From positions 1 to 64,000 of the forward strand of contig CAZYNH010000002.1 of assembly GCA_964648295.1 (NCBI GenBank): DNA of 64,000 nt. The letters are read 5' to 3'. The notes beneath the pieces are model-generated. The model worked only from the letters and a program-made list of their open reading frames with translations. It was not told where the DNA came from and made no database searches. The stretch comes from UBA4055 sp964648295. Lineage in GTDB: Bacteria; UBA4055. How positions within the stretch are numbered: position 1 is the first letter of the stretch; each line of letters opens with the position of its first letter. Both the position numbers and the translations under genes were made by a program. Of this stretch, positions 27,190 through 36,272 are shown piece by piece.

Positions 27190-28257
27190 TTACATCTCAC
27201 CGCTCTTCAGTTTCTCAGCCTTGTCTTCAATTATCAGCGCTTCGATAAGCTCGCTGATGTTCCCGTCCATCATAAAATCCAGTTTATATAAAGTAAGTCC
27301 GATCCTGTGATCGGTTATTCTTCCCTGCGGGAAGTTGTAAGTCCTTATCTTCGCGCTTCTGTCACCTGATCCCACCTGAAGTTTCCGCGTGGCTGACTCA
27401 AGCTCGGCTGCCTTCCGCTGTTCCATTTCCTGCAGTCTCGACGCAAGGATCTTCATGGCGGAATTCCTGTTCTTCAGCTGTGATCTTTCATTCTGGCAGG
27501 TCACAACGGTGCCGGTCGGCAGATGTGTTATGCGGACCGCTGAATCCGAAGTGTTGACGTGCTGACCGCCCGCGCCCTGGGAACGGTATGTGTCTATCTT
27601 GAGGTCTTTTTCGTTTATCTCTATATCTCCGATCTCGGTCTGGGGCAAAACAGCTACTGAAGCGGCGGATGTATGCACCCTTCCCTGAGTTTCGGTGGCC
27701 GGCACCCTCTGGACCCTGTGAACGCCGGACTCGAATTTCATTTTGCCGTATACCTCATCTCCGCTGACTTCGATAATGGCTTCCTTGAGCACTCCGGGGT
27801 TAGTCTCATTGTAGTCGACCGTGTTGAAAGACCAGCCCATTTTTTCTGAAAATTTCTGGTACATCCTGTAAAGGTCGTTAGCGAATAGACCCGCCTCGTC
27901 GCCGCCTGTTCCGGCCCTTATCTCAAGAAAAATGTCCTTACTGTCATTCGGGTCTTTCGGGACCAGCAGGAATTTCAGTTCTTCCGTGATGCGTTCAAGG
28001 ACGGGTGAAAGCTCTTCGATCTCGGCGCGCGCCATTTCTGTCAGTTCCGGATCTCCGGAATTCAGCATCTCTTTTGCCTGCCTGATATCGTCGTCGACCT
28101 TCATAAGCTGGTCGTACTTGGTCACTATGGGTTCGAGCTTAGCCCTTTCTTTCCCGATATCCTTCATCTTGTCCCGGTCTTTGTGCGTTTCCGGGTCCGA
28201 AAGTTTTTCGGTCAGAGCGTCGAATTTCTCTTTAATGTTCTTCAGTTTGCTGAGCAT
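27190..28257 (-). CDS. prfA: peptide chain release factor 1
   Basis: A 355-residue release factor, of normal length. The catalytic GGQ is present in SQGAGGQHVNTSDSAVRITH, and RF1-type features such as RAGTGGDEAGLFA and the tripeptide region (RVQRVPATETQGRVHTSAA) are intact. It reads UAA/UAG, which fits an organism that recodes some UGA as selenocysteine. It sits 5 bp after the amidohydrolase gene and before tamB-like. Confidence 0.97.
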   Translation of the reverse strand: MLSKLKNIKEKFDALTEKLSDPETHKDRDKMKDIGKERAKLEPIVTKYDQLMKVDDDIRQAKEMLNSGDPELTEMARAEIEELSPVLERITEELKFLLVPKDPNDSKDIFLEIRAGTGGDEAGLFANDLYRMYQKFSEKMGWSFNTVDYNETNPGVLKEAIIEVSGDEVYGKMKFESGVHRVQRVPATETQGRVHTSAASVAVLPQTEIGDIEINEKDLKIDTYRSQGAGGQHVNTSDSAVRITHLPTGTVVTCQNERSQLKNRNSAMKILASRLQEMEQRKAAELESATRKLQVGSGDRSAKIRTYNFPQGRITDHRIGLTLYKLDFMMDGNISELIEALIIEDKAEKLKSGEM

Positions 28258-28262
28258 AGATC

Positions 28263-29594
28263 CTACTTGAGATTCAGTTCTTTGGCGTATTCAATGAATT
28301 TTTTATTCAGTTCTGCCTCATCTATTCCGGCAAGCTCGAAATCTTTCATTACGACATTCCCGTTGATTATTGACCCCGCGACTCTTGACTGAAGGATGCC
28401 GAAGATCAGGTTGGTATGAAGGTTCTCTGGAGCTATCTCGTGCTCGGGAAGGTAGTCAACGAATATAATGTCGGCTGCAGCTCCCAGCTTGATCTCCCCG
28501 ATAGATTTTGACACAAAGCTGTTCGCCAGCCTGTAGTTCGATTTTGACAAGATCTCCGAGATCTCGGTGTTTGCCGAGTTGAAGCCTTTTACCTTCTGCC
28601 TGAGTATCCTGTGGGCGAATGAAGCCTCGGACATGATAGAATGATAGATGCCGTCCGAGCCGAATCCGAGAGGAATATCCTTTGCGATGATATCTTCGAT
28701 AGGAGCGAACTCGAATCCTTTGTAATATGCCGAGGAAGGAGTGAGCACTATTCCCGATTTTGCTTCTTTTATTATATCTATGTCCGTTTCGTCGATATAG
28801 TTTGTTGAGGCCAGAATAGTTTTTGAATTTAAGAGACCGATGTCATAAAGCCTGTCAATGCAGTATTTCTTGTCGAAGTTCTTTACAGACACCTCGTCTT
28901 CGCCTTCAGACTCAGACAGATGTATTATTGTTCCCGACCCGGTCCTGTCAGTAAACCTCGCAACATTCCTCAGAAGAACATCTGAAGCCTCGTTGGCGCT
29001 GTACACGCCCACCACACCGGTCACCAGAGGATTGTTTTTGTACTCTTCAATGAACTCGGTGTTTATCTTCAGCATTCTGTCAGCCTCCGCGTCACCGTTC
29101 CTGTTGCTTATCTCGTAGCCTATGACACCCCTCATTGAAAGCTCCTCAAAAGCTTCGGCTATATCGTTCAGAGAGTCGTCTATACAGGCAGGGCTCGAAT
29201 GCAGATTGAAGATAGTCGTGACTCCTGATTTGATCGAATTAAGTATCCCTTTCACGGCCGAATAATAAATCCCGTCAGATGAAAGCTTACCCGATAATTT
29301 CCACCAGTATTTGCCCATAAATGTCTTATAATCCGTTCCGTCGCTTACTCCGGTAGGGATGTTCTGAAAAAAACTGCTGTATAAATGGTTGTGGAAATCC
29401 ACGAAGCCGGGCATCACTATCCTGCCCTTTGCGTCTATCCTGTTCTTCTCGTCGGCGTATTTTGCCGCCATTTCCTTTTCCGGCCCGAAATCAAGAATGG
29501 TACCTCTTCCGACATATACAGCACCGTTACGGATATTTTTCGGTTTCGCTCCGAAAGTCAGTATATTCGCATTAACGATCAAATAATTTTCCAT
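28263..29594 (-). CDS. SsnA-like amidohydrolase
   Basis: A 443-residue amidohydrolase-superfamily protein. The HxH metal motif (GFVDFHNHLYSSFF), a His in IIHLSES and the catalytic Asp in LGFGSDGIYH are visible. Where most relatives have A-H-C, this protein reads ILASTNY, so one metal-ligand His appears to be missing. The N-terminal layout resembles SsnA, a family linked by gene neighbourhood to selenium-dependent enzymes; the selenoproteins nearby make that plausible but do not prove it. GGGAGG supports the ATG at 29594. Confidence 0.7.
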   Translation of the reverse strand: MENYLIVNANILTFGAKPKNIRNGAVYVGRGTILDFGPEKEMAAKYADEKNRIDAKGRIVMPGFVDFHNHLYSSFFQNIPTGVSDGTDYKTFMGKYWWKLSGKLSSDGIYYSAVKGILNSIKSGVTTIFNLHSSPACIDDSLNDIAEAFEELSMRGVIGYEISNRNGDAEADRMLKINTEFIEEYKNNPLVTGVVGVYSANEASDVLLRNVARFTDRTGSGTIIHLSESEGEDEVSVKNFDKKYCIDRLYDIGLLNSKTILASTNYIDETDIDIIKEAKSGIVLTPSSAYYKGFEFAPIEDIIAKDIPLGFGSDGIYHSIMSEASFAHRILRQKVKGFNSANTEISEILSKSNYRLANSFVSKSIGEIKLGAAADIIFVDYLPEHEIAPENLHTNLIFGILQSRVAGSIINGNVVMKDFELAGIDEAELNKKFIEYAKELNLK

Positions 29595-29709
29595 ACGTGT
29601 TACCTCCCGTTTTAATAAGAGACTAAAAGTATATAAAAATTATCTTTTTAGCAAGTAATATTAGCGACTTAGCGCAGATTTTGAATTCCGCACTGAAAAA
29701 CAATTCCAC

Positions 29710-29738
29710 TTGACAAAATACATCATCTTTGTTATATT
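29710..29738 (+). promoter_or_regulatory. rpsT promoter
   Basis: TTGACA (29710-29715), a 17-base spacer and TATATT (29733-29738) form a near-perfect promoter about 47 bases before the rpsT start codon. It is the best example of the promoter pattern that recurs in the window. Confidence 0.8.
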
Positions 29739-29785
29739 TTCACGCTCATTACTACAAGGCGAAAAACGGCAAAAAAGGAGAAAAA

Positions 29786-30058
29786 ATGCCTCATCACAAA
29801 TCCGCGGTAAAAAGACTTAAAAAATCAAAAGTCGAAAATGCCTATAACAGACATTATAAGTCAATGATGAAAACTGCGATCAAGAAAGTAAGGTCTTCAG
29901 CCACTCAGGAAGAGGGCATGAAGAATTTCCTGGCTGCGCAGTCGATACTGGATAAACTTACCACAAAAGGCATCGTAAAGAAGAACAACGCATCAAATAA
30001 AAAATCAAAACTATCGGAATTTGTAAAAAAACTTGGTGCCGGTGAGGACAAAAAGTAA
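29786..30058 (+). CDS. rpsT: 30S ribosomal protein S20
   Basis: A 90-residue basic protein starting MPHHKSAVKRLKKSKVENAYN, with the Lys-rich helical pattern of bS20 and normal length. The start at 29786 is fixed by AAGGAG five bases upstream; a longer in-frame opening at 29729 overlaps the promoter and is rejected. It binds 16S rRNA early in 30S assembly. It is monocistronic, with its own promoter and terminator. Confidence 0.95.
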   Translation: MPHHKSAVKRLKKSKVENAYNRHYKSMMKTAIKKVRSSATQEEGMKNFLAAQSILDKLTTKGIVKKNNASNKKSKLSEFVKKLGAGEDKK

Positions 30059-30064
30059 TCTAAA

Positions 30065-30087
30065 AGCAGCCCCGGCTGCTTTTTTTA
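30065..30087 (+). terminator. rpsT intrinsic terminator
   Basis: Stem AGCAGCC / GGCTGCT with a two-base loop (30065-30080), then a run of T. It begins 7 bp after the rpsT stop. Confidence 0.9.
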
Positions 30088-30095
30088 TTTGAGCT

Positions 30096-30749
30096 ATGAG
30101 AACTTTGATTATCGGGGATATTCACGGATGTTACGACGAGCTTTCGTCGCTAATTGAGAAATTCAATCCTGATAGTTCCGATAAAATTTATTGTGTCGGC
30201 GATGTGATAAACAGAGGCCCTTTTTCAGACAAATGCATAAAGCTCGTGAAAGAGCTGAGTATTATTACCGTTATGGGTAATCACGAGTACTGGTATATAA
30301 AAAGCTGGCCTTTTTCCGATAACTCTGTTACATCTTTCAACTTCAGAAGGCTTGAGATAGAGGATCATCTGGAATGGATGAAGTCGCTTCCGTACTATAT
30401 AATCACAAATGATTTTATTGTAGTTCACGCTGGGTTCGATCCTTCGATAGCCTTTAAGGACAATTCCCACGATACGCTTGTATCGGTCAGGATGCTTGAT
30501 CACACCGGAGCACCCTGGTTCGACGGTTATCACGGTTCAAAACATATTTATTTCGGGCACTGGGCCAAACTCGGTCTTATGTTCGGGAAAAATGTTACGG
30601 CCCTCGATACAGGATGCGTTTACGGGAACAGGCTGTGCGGTTATATAATTGAGGAGAACAGGCTTATAGAGGTGACCGCAAAAAGAGTCTATCACAGCAT
30701 CTATCAGGATACTTTCAACCCGGCGGAATTAAAAGGCAGGGGAATATAA
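30096..30749 (+). CDS. PPP-family metallophosphatase (Ser/Thr phosphatase-like)
   Basis: A 217-residue calcineurin-like phosphatase with the di-metal motifs in order: GDIHGCYDEL (about 7-16), GDVINRGPFS, GNHEYW and later VVHAG and a His in GHWAK. This matches small bacterial PrpA/PrpB- or ApaH-like phosphatases. Substrate could be phosphoproteins or dinucleotide polyphosphates. It lies 14 bp before selD on the same strand and may be co-transcribed with it. Confidence 0.85.
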   Translation: MRTLIIGDIHGCYDELSSLIEKFNPDSSDKIYCVGDVINRGPFSDKCIKLVKELSIITVMGNHEYWYIKSWPFSDNSVTSFNFRRLEIEDHLEWMKSLPYYIITNDFIVVHAGFDPSIAFKDNSHDTLVSVRMLDHTGAPWFDGYHGSKHIYFGHWAKLGLMFGKNVTALDTGCVYGNRLCGYIIEENRLIEVTAKRVYHSIYQDTFNPAELKGRGI

Positions 30750-30763
30750 ACAGGGATATTAAC

Positions 30764-31801
30764 ATGGATCCAAATGCTCCAAGACTTACAAAACATGTCA
30801 GGGCTGCCGGCTGAGCGGGTAAGGTGAGTCCGGAGGACCTTAACATAATAATCGGGGGGCTTAAATTCCCTTCCGACGAGAATGTGCTTATCGGATTCGA
30901 AGGTTCTGACGATGCCGGTGTTTATAAAATTTCAGACGACACCGCTCTTGTTCAGACAGTCGATTTTATAACGCCTGTTGTTGACGATCCCTACATGTAC
31001 GGATGCATAGCGGCAGCCAACAGCCTGAGCGATGTTTACGCCATGGGCGGCAGAGTGCTTACAGCCATGAATCTGGTCGCCTACGACTCCTGCAATGTTA
31101 CAAAAGAAATGCTTTCGGAGATATTGCAGGGTGGTATCGATAAGGTAAAAGAAGCCGGAGGAGTGATACTCGGCGGCCATACCATAGCCGACCTTGAGAT
31201 GAAATACGGTCTTTCCGTGACAGGTATCGTTCATCCCTCCAAAGCTATGAGGAACAATTCCGTAAAAGAAGGCGATATGCTTATTCTGACAAAACCGATA
31301 GGCGCAGGTGTAATCACCACGGCGTGGAAAGGTGATGTCGCTGAAAAAAAGCACATAGATGAAGCGGCACTCTGGATGGCGCAGCTGAACATGACCGCTT
31401 CCGCGATAGCGGTGGAGACGGGCGTTAACGCCATGACGGATGTGACAGGGTTCGGCCTGATAGGGCACCTTTCGGAGATGATAAGCGACATGCACGGTGT
31501 TACTCTTGAAATGTCAGCGATACCTTTTATGGACGGTGCAAAGCAGTATGCCGAAATGATGCTTTTTCCGGGCGGTTCGCAGAGGAACAGGAAATATTTC
31601 GGGCCGAGAGTCAGGGAAAATAAGCTCAGGAACGAGGATATGATGCTTTTATTCGACGCCCAGACCTCGGGCGGACTTTTAATATCGGTTCAGGAGAGCA
31701 GATCGGATGAACTGATGAAAAAACTTCACGGTTCAGGTATTATCAGCGCAACGGCAATAGGGCAGTTCAATTCCGACAAAGGTTTTATTACAATCAGGTA
31801 A
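30764..31801 (+). CDS. selD: selenide, water dikinase; selenoprotein with in-frame UGA
   Basis: Makes selenophosphate, the Se donor for selenocysteine. The reading frame opens at ATG 30764 (MDPNAPRLTKHVRAAG) and meets TGA at codon 17 (30812-30814), then continues AGKVSPEDLNIIIGGL without a break to 31801, 345 codons in all. Position 17 is the catalytic Cys of E. coli SelD, so the UGA must encode Sec; the nearby second Cys of the usual GCGC motif is Ala. The conserved ATP and metal regions (ALVQTVDFITPVVDDPY, GGHTIADLEM, TGFGLIGHL) are intact. A 5-bp stem AAGGT/ACCTT at 30821-30841 could serve as SECIS. Automatic callers would start it too late. Confidence 0.95.
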
Positions 31802-31867
31802 ACTTCTGCAGAATATTTAAAATAATTTTATAAATAAAGCGTTAACACTTGAAAACGGGAGTAAAAA

Positions 31868-32515
31868 ATGATAAAATACATACCTGCGTTTTTTCTTGCC
31901 TTGCTTTTAATGAATACACTGTCTTTCGCTCAGCCCCCTTTTCAGGATGATTTGGAGGACGATGACTGTATAGAAATGCGTGGAGATATGCCGATGGGGC
32001 CTCCGGATTTTGACACACCCGGATTTAAAGGCAAAAAACCTCCGAAACTGACCGAAGAGAGAATAGCGAAAATTATGGAAACGATCGAAACAGCTCATCC
32101 CGAATTTCATAAGAAGATCATTTTTTTGAAAGAGAGCCATCCGAAAGTTTTTGAAAGGACGCTTCATAAGTTGAGGAGGTTCGTACGGAACGAGAAGAAA
32201 GGTTCTGAGGACAGACAGAAGCTGATTGATATCTTTAACGACCAGATCGAGCTTGATCTTCTTCTTGAAAAGTACAGTGAACTGAAAATTTCTAAGGAGA
32301 AAGATAAGATAAAATCCGAAATGCTAAAAAAAATGACCGAGAATTTTGAGAAAAAAGAGCAGATGAAGCTTGAGGTAATTAAGAATATTGAGAAAAATCT
32401 TGAAGAGAAGAAAAAGGAGCGCGAAAAAAGACTGGCCGAGAAGGATAAGATAATTAGGGAAGACCTGGAAAAGATGATAAAGTTCCACGAGAAGATGGAA
32501 GAAAAGAACAGGTAA
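31868..32515 (+). CDS. secreted charged coiled-coil protein, function unknown
   Basis: A 215-residue protein with a signal peptide (YIPAFFLALLLMNTLSFAQ), an acidic and Pro/Gly/Met-rich segment (DDCIEMRGDMPMGPPDFD), and then an almost uninterrupted Lys/Glu-rich helix from about residue 95 to the end, likely a coiled coil. The layout recalls periplasmic Spy/CpxP-like or heavy-metal resistance chaperones but lacks their LTxxQ motif. It is followed by a terminator. Not recognized beyond this. Confidence 0.6.
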   Translation: MIKYIPAFFLALLLMNTLSFAQPPFQDDLEDDDCIEMRGDMPMGPPDFDTPGFKGKKPPKLTEERIAKIMETIETAHPEFHKKIIFLKESHPKVFERTLHKLRRFVRNEKKGSEDRQKLIDIFNDQIELDLLLEKYSELKISKEKDKIKSEMLKKMTENFEKKEQMKLEVIKNIEKNLEEKKKEREKRLAEKDKIIREDLEKMIKFHEKMEEKNR

Positions 32516-32516
32516 C

Positions 32517-32545
32517 AAAAAAGTCCGGACGAACCGGACTTTTTT
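32517..32545. terminator. bidirectional intrinsic terminator
   Basis: Stem AAAAAAGTCCGG / CCGGACTTTTTT around ACGAA, between convergent genes (31868 gene on plus, mrp on minus). The A and T tracts on both sides let it work in both directions. Confidence 0.9.
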
Positions 32546-32568
32546 ATTTATGCTCAAATTCGTTACAG

Positions 32569-33390
32569 CTATATCTTTGATGCCGCCCTGACTACTTCGG
32601 CGGCCATTTTTTCATAAATGCCGTTCTTATCAATTACCGCATAAGGCTCTCCGTTCTCTCCGGATTCCATTATATCTTTTTCGATAGGGATCTGGTAGAA
32701 CATACCCGCGTTCATCTCACCCGCATAAGTTTTTACCTTTGATTCTCCGAAAATATAGTGCTTTTTTTCGCACGCATCGCAGACGAAATATGACATATTC
32801 TCAACTATTCCGATCAGCGGCACATTGACTTTTTCGAACATATCAATAGCCTTGACCACATCGGCCAGCGACATATCCTGCGGGGTCGAAACAGCGAGAA
32901 ATCCCTTTATTTTCAAAAGCTGAGCCAGAGATATCTGAACATCTCCCGTTCCGGGTGGCAGATCGATTATAAAATAATCCGGTTCTCCCCAGTCCGCATC
33001 GCTCAGCATCTGCGTCAGAGCCGTATGGATCAGAGGACCCCTCCAGATAGTCGCTTTTCCCGGGTCGATCAGATTGCCGATCGAAAGGGTATGCACTCCG
33101 TATTTCTCGATCGGGACGATCTTTTCGGACTCGACCGTAATATCGTTCATCGAAGTATCGAACATTTTTTGTACGGACGGGCCGTAAATATCGGCGTCCA
33201 GGAGACCGACCTTATAACCGAGTTTCGACAGGGCTATCGCCAGATTTACCGCCACCGTTGATTTTCCCACGCCGCCCTTTCCGCTACCTACGGCGATAAC
33301 ATTTTTAGCTTTCGGAAGAAGGTTCTTGAATTCAACCGTATTTGTTTTCGGCGCGGGTTTATTTGATGCGCATGAGTTACAGTCGGACAT
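32569..33390 (-). CDS. Mrp/NBP35-type Fe-S carrier ATPase
   Basis: A 273-residue P-loop protein with deviant Walker A GKGGVGKSTVAVNLA (about 38-52), the Mrp-typical VENMSYFVCDACEKKHYIFG segment holding a CxxC pair that binds a bridging Fe-S cluster, and IIDLPPGTGD. A short N-terminal Cys pair (MSDCNSCASN) is an extra. ApbC/Mrp proteins carry and transfer 4Fe-4S clusters. It stands just downstream of the NifX/MinD operon and may share its cofactor role. Confidence 0.88.
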   Translation of the reverse strand: MSDCNSCASNKPAPKTNTVEFKNLLPKAKNVIAVGSGKGGVGKSTVAVNLAIALSKLGYKVGLLDADIYGPSVQKMFDTSMNDITVESEKIVPIEKYGVHTLSIGNLIDPGKATIWRGPLIHTALTQMLSDADWGEPDYFIIDLPPGTGDVQISLAQLLKIKGFLAVSTPQDMSLADVVKAIDMFEKVNVPLIGIVENMSYFVCDACEKKHYIFGESKVKTYAGEMNAGMFYQIPIEKDIMESGENGEPYAVIDKNGIYEKMAAEVVRAASKI

Positions 33391-33454
33391 AAATTTTCTC
33401 CTAAATTGTTATTTGTATTATAGCCTTTTCTACCGCTTTAATCAATAATTGTTA

Positions 33455-33787
33455 TTACCCTAGTTTACTTTCTTTATAAGCTTCATAAGCCTGTTTGACG
33501 GTCATTTCGCCTGCTCCGGTAAATGTTTTTATTCCGGCTGCTGAAATTACCCTTTCCGCATTACCTCCAGGTCCGTTACCGGTGATTAGGATCTTAACAT
33601 CCTTCTCAACAATTAACTGCGCGGTCATTGGTCCCGCTCCATGAGCATGCTCGGATACTCTGCTGTTGTCTATGCTCTCTGTATTCCCTGTTTCTTCATC
33701 AAAGATGAAAATACATTCGGTCCTTCCGAATCTGGGGTCAATTACTGCGTCCCAGCCTTCCCCTTTGGTTGTAAATGCTATTTTCAT
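33455..33787 (-). CDS. NifX/NifB-domain (dinitrogenase Fe-Mo cofactor-like) protein
   Basis: A predicted 110-residue protein starting MKIAFTTKGEGWDAVIDPRFGR. The start at 33787 follows GAGGAATAAA; a longer opening at 33823 lacks a ribosome site and overlaps the upstream gene. It has the small ribonuclease-H-like fold pattern of the MTH1175/orange-protein family (ILITGNGPGGNAERVI). Such proteins bind Fe-Mo or Mo-Cu sulfide clusters. It is the last gene of an operon with two ferredoxin-MinD ATPases. Confidence 0.85.
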   Translation of the reverse strand: MKIAFTTKGEGWDAVIDPRFGRTECIFIFDEETGNTESIDNSRVSEHAHGAGPMTAQLIVEKDVKILITGNGPGGNAERVISAAGIKTFTGAGEMTVKQAYEAYKESKLG

Positions 33788-33795
33788 TTTATTCC

Positions 33796-34671
33796 TCAAA
33801 TTGAATTTATTATTTTTTCCCATGCCTGATTGAGCTTTGTTCCGATCACTTCTGATACTTCCGCTGCGGTTTTTTCTGCGATCATAGCCTGCGTAAAAAT
33901 ATCGTCATAAGGCAGTTCGGCAAGCAGATCGATATTCTGTTCTTTCAGGTATGTTTTTATTTCTTCCGTAAGCTCTTTATTTATATCGGCCTCGTTTATA
34001 ATGCAGCCCATTTTTATTTTGAATTTTTGAACAAGCCCGATCACTCTTTTCAGATCATGCGATCCCGAGACGGTCGGCTCTGTTACCAGAACGACATAAT
34101 CCGCGCCTGAAAGGGAAGATATTACGGGACAGCCTATGCCCGGCGAACCGTCAACGAGCACGGTTTCAAAATTATTTTCTCGCGCATATTTTTTTGCTTT
34201 ATTTTTTACTTTCGCTACAAGTTTACCGGAATTCTCCGCCCCGGGTCCCAGTTCTGCGTGAAAAAGAGTCTTATTCAGACGGGTCTTTGATACGAAAAGT
34301 TTGCCGTCATTCTGGATTTCTAATTTTATAGCTGTTGGCAGGCAAACATGAGGGCAATACCCGCAGCCTTCGCAATTTTGAGAATCTATCTTGTATGCAC
34401 CCTCGGAAAGTTCTACCGCCTTAAATCTGCATACTTCAAAACATTTTCCGCACTTTATGCACTTTTCCTGATCAATTACGGCTAGATAACTGCTGAAAAA
34501 ATCCTCTTCAAATATAAGTTCCGGCTTTAGAAGAAGATGAATGTCCGAAGCGTCAACATCGCAGTCCGCAAGGACAGTTTTCTCCCCGCTGAGATAAGCA
34601 AAACAACCCGTTACTGAAGTTTTTCCCGTTCCGCCCTTTCCGGAGATCACGACTATTTCTTTCATTTCCAT
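33796..34671 (-). CDS. MinD-like ATPase with inserted ferredoxin domain
   Basis: A 291-residue P-loop ATPase: deviant Walker A SGKGGTGKTSVTG near the N-terminus and, at about residues 60-115, an inserted 2[4Fe-4S] ferredoxin domain (CIKCGKCFEVCRF and CEGCGYCPHVC). These proteins occur in pairs in anaerobes next to NifX-like genes, including the orange-protein (ORP) operon of sulfate reducers. Probably uses ATP to insert or reshape a metal-sulfur cofactor. It overlaps the upstream paralogue by 10 bp. Confidence 0.88.
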   Translation of the reverse strand: MEMKEIVVISGKGGTGKTSVTGCFAYLSGEKTVLADCDVDASDIHLLLKPELIFEEDFFSSYLAVIDQEKCIKCGKCFEVCRFKAVELSEGAYKIDSQNCEGCGYCPHVCLPTAIKLEIQNDGKLFVSKTRLNKTLFHAELGPGAENSGKLVAKVKNKAKKYARENNFETVLVDGSPGIGCPVISSLSGADYVVLVTEPTVSGSHDLKRVIGLVQKFKIKMGCIINEADINKELTEEIKTYLKEQNIDLLAELPYDDIFTQAMIAEKTAAEVSEVIGTKLNQAWEKIINSI

Positions 34672-35519
34672 TCTCCGGGCTTTTCTGTATAAATTTTTAT
34701 TTTATTGAGTTCCGTTTTGACGAAATCGAACTTTTCATAAACTAGTTTACCTTTGGAATACTCCTCGGCGATCCTTCTGTCGTTCGGGATCTTTGCGATC
34801 ACCGGGATTTTTTCTTTGACGCAATACTTTTGAACTTCATCGTTCCCGCCACACCATTTGTTTATTACCACTGCGAATTTCTTTTCCAACAGCCTCATTA
34901 ATTTCACAATAAGCGTTAGATCGTGCAGACCGAAGGGAGTGGGTTCGGTGGTAAGTATGACCATGTCGGCGTCTTTAACAGCTTCAATAGCAGGACAGGC
35001 CGTTCCCGGAGGACAATCGCAAACGGTAACGACTTTTTGCAGGTGCTTAGCGGGAAAATCGTTAGTTTGAGAAATGAGAGGAACGGCTTGCTCCTGACCT
35101 ATGTCGAGTCTGCCTTCGACATAATCTAATTTATTGAATTTGAAATGGCTGATCGTTCCGATCCTGACATTTTTCATCGGGAGGGATCCGGAAGGACAAA
35201 GTTCTGAACAGACATAGCACGAATGACACAGTTCGGGGAACACAAGAACCGAACCTTTGACTTTTATGACCGCATGAAAATTACATACGCTCTGACACTT
35301 AGCGCAAAAAAGACAGCCGGCGCCGTTCCATTCCGGAACAGGTTTATAAGCAGTCTCCGATCTTATTAGTTCGCCATTAAAAAAGAGTGAGCAGTCAGGC
35401 TCCTCGACATCAAGATCGACCAGAACTGCCGGCGTTGTTTCTGACAAAAATGCGGCTAAGTTGGTCGATAGAAAAGTTTTTCCGGTGCCGCCTTTTCCGC
35501 TCGCCACCGCGATCTTCAT
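34662..35519 (-). CDS. MinD-like ATPase with inserted ferredoxin domain
   Basis: A 285-residue paralogue of the next gene: Walker A SGKGGTGKTFLSTNLA, then the ferredoxin insert with CLFCAKCQSVC and CHSCYVCSELC at about residues 65-115, and VCDCPPGTACP in the switch region. It should form a hetero-pair with the 33796 product. It is preceded by the other NifX-like gene at a 2-bp gap, and the four genes are clearly co-transcribed. Confidence 0.88.
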   Translation of the reverse strand: MKIAVASGKGGTGKTFLSTNLAAFLSETTPAVLVDLDVEEPDCSLFFNGELIRSETAYKPVPEWNGAGCLFCAKCQSVCNFHAVIKVKGSVLVFPELCHSCYVCSELCPSGSLPMKNVRIGTISHFKFNKLDYVEGRLDIGQEQAVPLISQTNDFPAKHLQKVVTVCDCPPGTACPAIEAVKDADMVILTTEPTPFGLHDLTLIVKLMRLLEKKFAVVINKWCGGNDEVQKYCVKEKIPVIAKIPNDRRIAEEYSKGKLVYEKFDFVKTELNKIKIYTEKPGEWK

Positions 35520-35521
35520 CT

Positions 35522-35893
35522 TTAACGGCCGCAGTTATGATCTTTGCTGTCGTGATCGTGGTTGCAAAGATTTTCACCGGTTCTCAAAGAAGAATCCAGA
35601 TATTGCTGAACCAGTTTAGCCGGATCGTCAAAATTTACTCCCATGCAGACTTCAATGCAGTTATCGGCAAAAAGATCCTGAGCTTTCTGACCCATTCCGC
35701 CTGCGATTATCGTCTTTACTCCCAAATCGGCCAGAAATTTGGGATAAACCCCGGGCTGATGGACCGGGGGTTCGACCATTTTTGAACCTGTGATCTTATT
35801 GTTCTCTGTTTCCACGATCGCGAATTTCTCGCAATGCCCGAAGTGTTCGCAAAGTTTTCCGTTTTCTGTCGGTACGGCAAAGAGTTTTTTCAT
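35522..35893 (-). CDS. NifX/NifB-domain protein with His/Cys-rich tail
   Basis: A 123-residue NifX-like protein (LFAVPTENGKLCEHFGHCEKFAI) with the GGMGQKAQDLF loop of the family. Its C-terminal extension (ENLCNHDHDSKDHNCGR) is rich in His, Asp and Cys and may hold metal. The paired cofactor ATPases follow. The second NifX copy at 33455 lacks this tail, so the two may have different jobs. Confidence 0.85.
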   Translation of the reverse strand: MKKLFAVPTENGKLCEHFGHCEKFAIVETENNKITGSKMVEPPVHQPGVYPKFLADLGVKTIIAGGMGQKAQDLFADNCIEVCMGVNFDDPAKLVQQYLDSSLRTGENLCNHDHDSKDHNCGR

Positions 35894-35973
35894 TTTACTA
35901 TCCTTAATTTATTTCAAGCTTTCTTTTCTAAAAATACGGGCGAACAAATATTGTCCGCCCGACACCTCAGCAG

Positions 35974-36270
35974 TTACCCTTTCTGACTTTCTTCCAGCCT
36001 TTTTTCAAGAGTACTGAGCTGATCTTTCATGATCCTGATCTCGTTTTCGAGAAGAGTTTTCTCCGAAACCTGCGGTTCGGCTAACCTTCCGTAAGCCGCA
36101 TCGTATCCGCGCATTCTGCCTGATCCTCTGCCGCCAAGCCTGCGTCCTCTTCCGAAACCGCCGTCCCGACCTGCGTTGTAACCCGGTTCGCCGTTTCCTG
36201 CGCAATAACCGAGTCCTCTTCCTGTCATTGATCCTCTACCTTCAGGACCTGTTCTGTCGCCTCTGGGCAT
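35974..36270 (-). CDS. DUF5320-like Gly/Arg-rich small protein
   Basis: A 98-residue protein starting MPRGDRTGPEGRGSMTGRG, a Gly/Arg-rich head with one Cys (GLGYCAGNGEPGY), followed by a C-terminal coiled coil (LENEIRIMKDQLSTLEKRLEE). This is the usual form of DUF5320 proteins found beside NifX/MinD cofactor operons. Its function is unknown. It lies 2 bp after the DUF134 gene. Confidence 0.75.
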   Translation of the reverse strand: MPRGDRTGPEGRGSMTGRGLGYCAGNGEPGYNAGRDGGFGRGRRLGGRGSGRMRGYDAAYGRLAEPQVSEKTLLENEIRIMKDQLSTLEKRLEESQKG

Positions 36271-36272
36271 AA

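Noticed and set aside
30932..31495. Long antisense ORF opposite selD
   Set aside because: Shadow frame of a conserved gene; His/Tyr-rich composition and no ribosome site.
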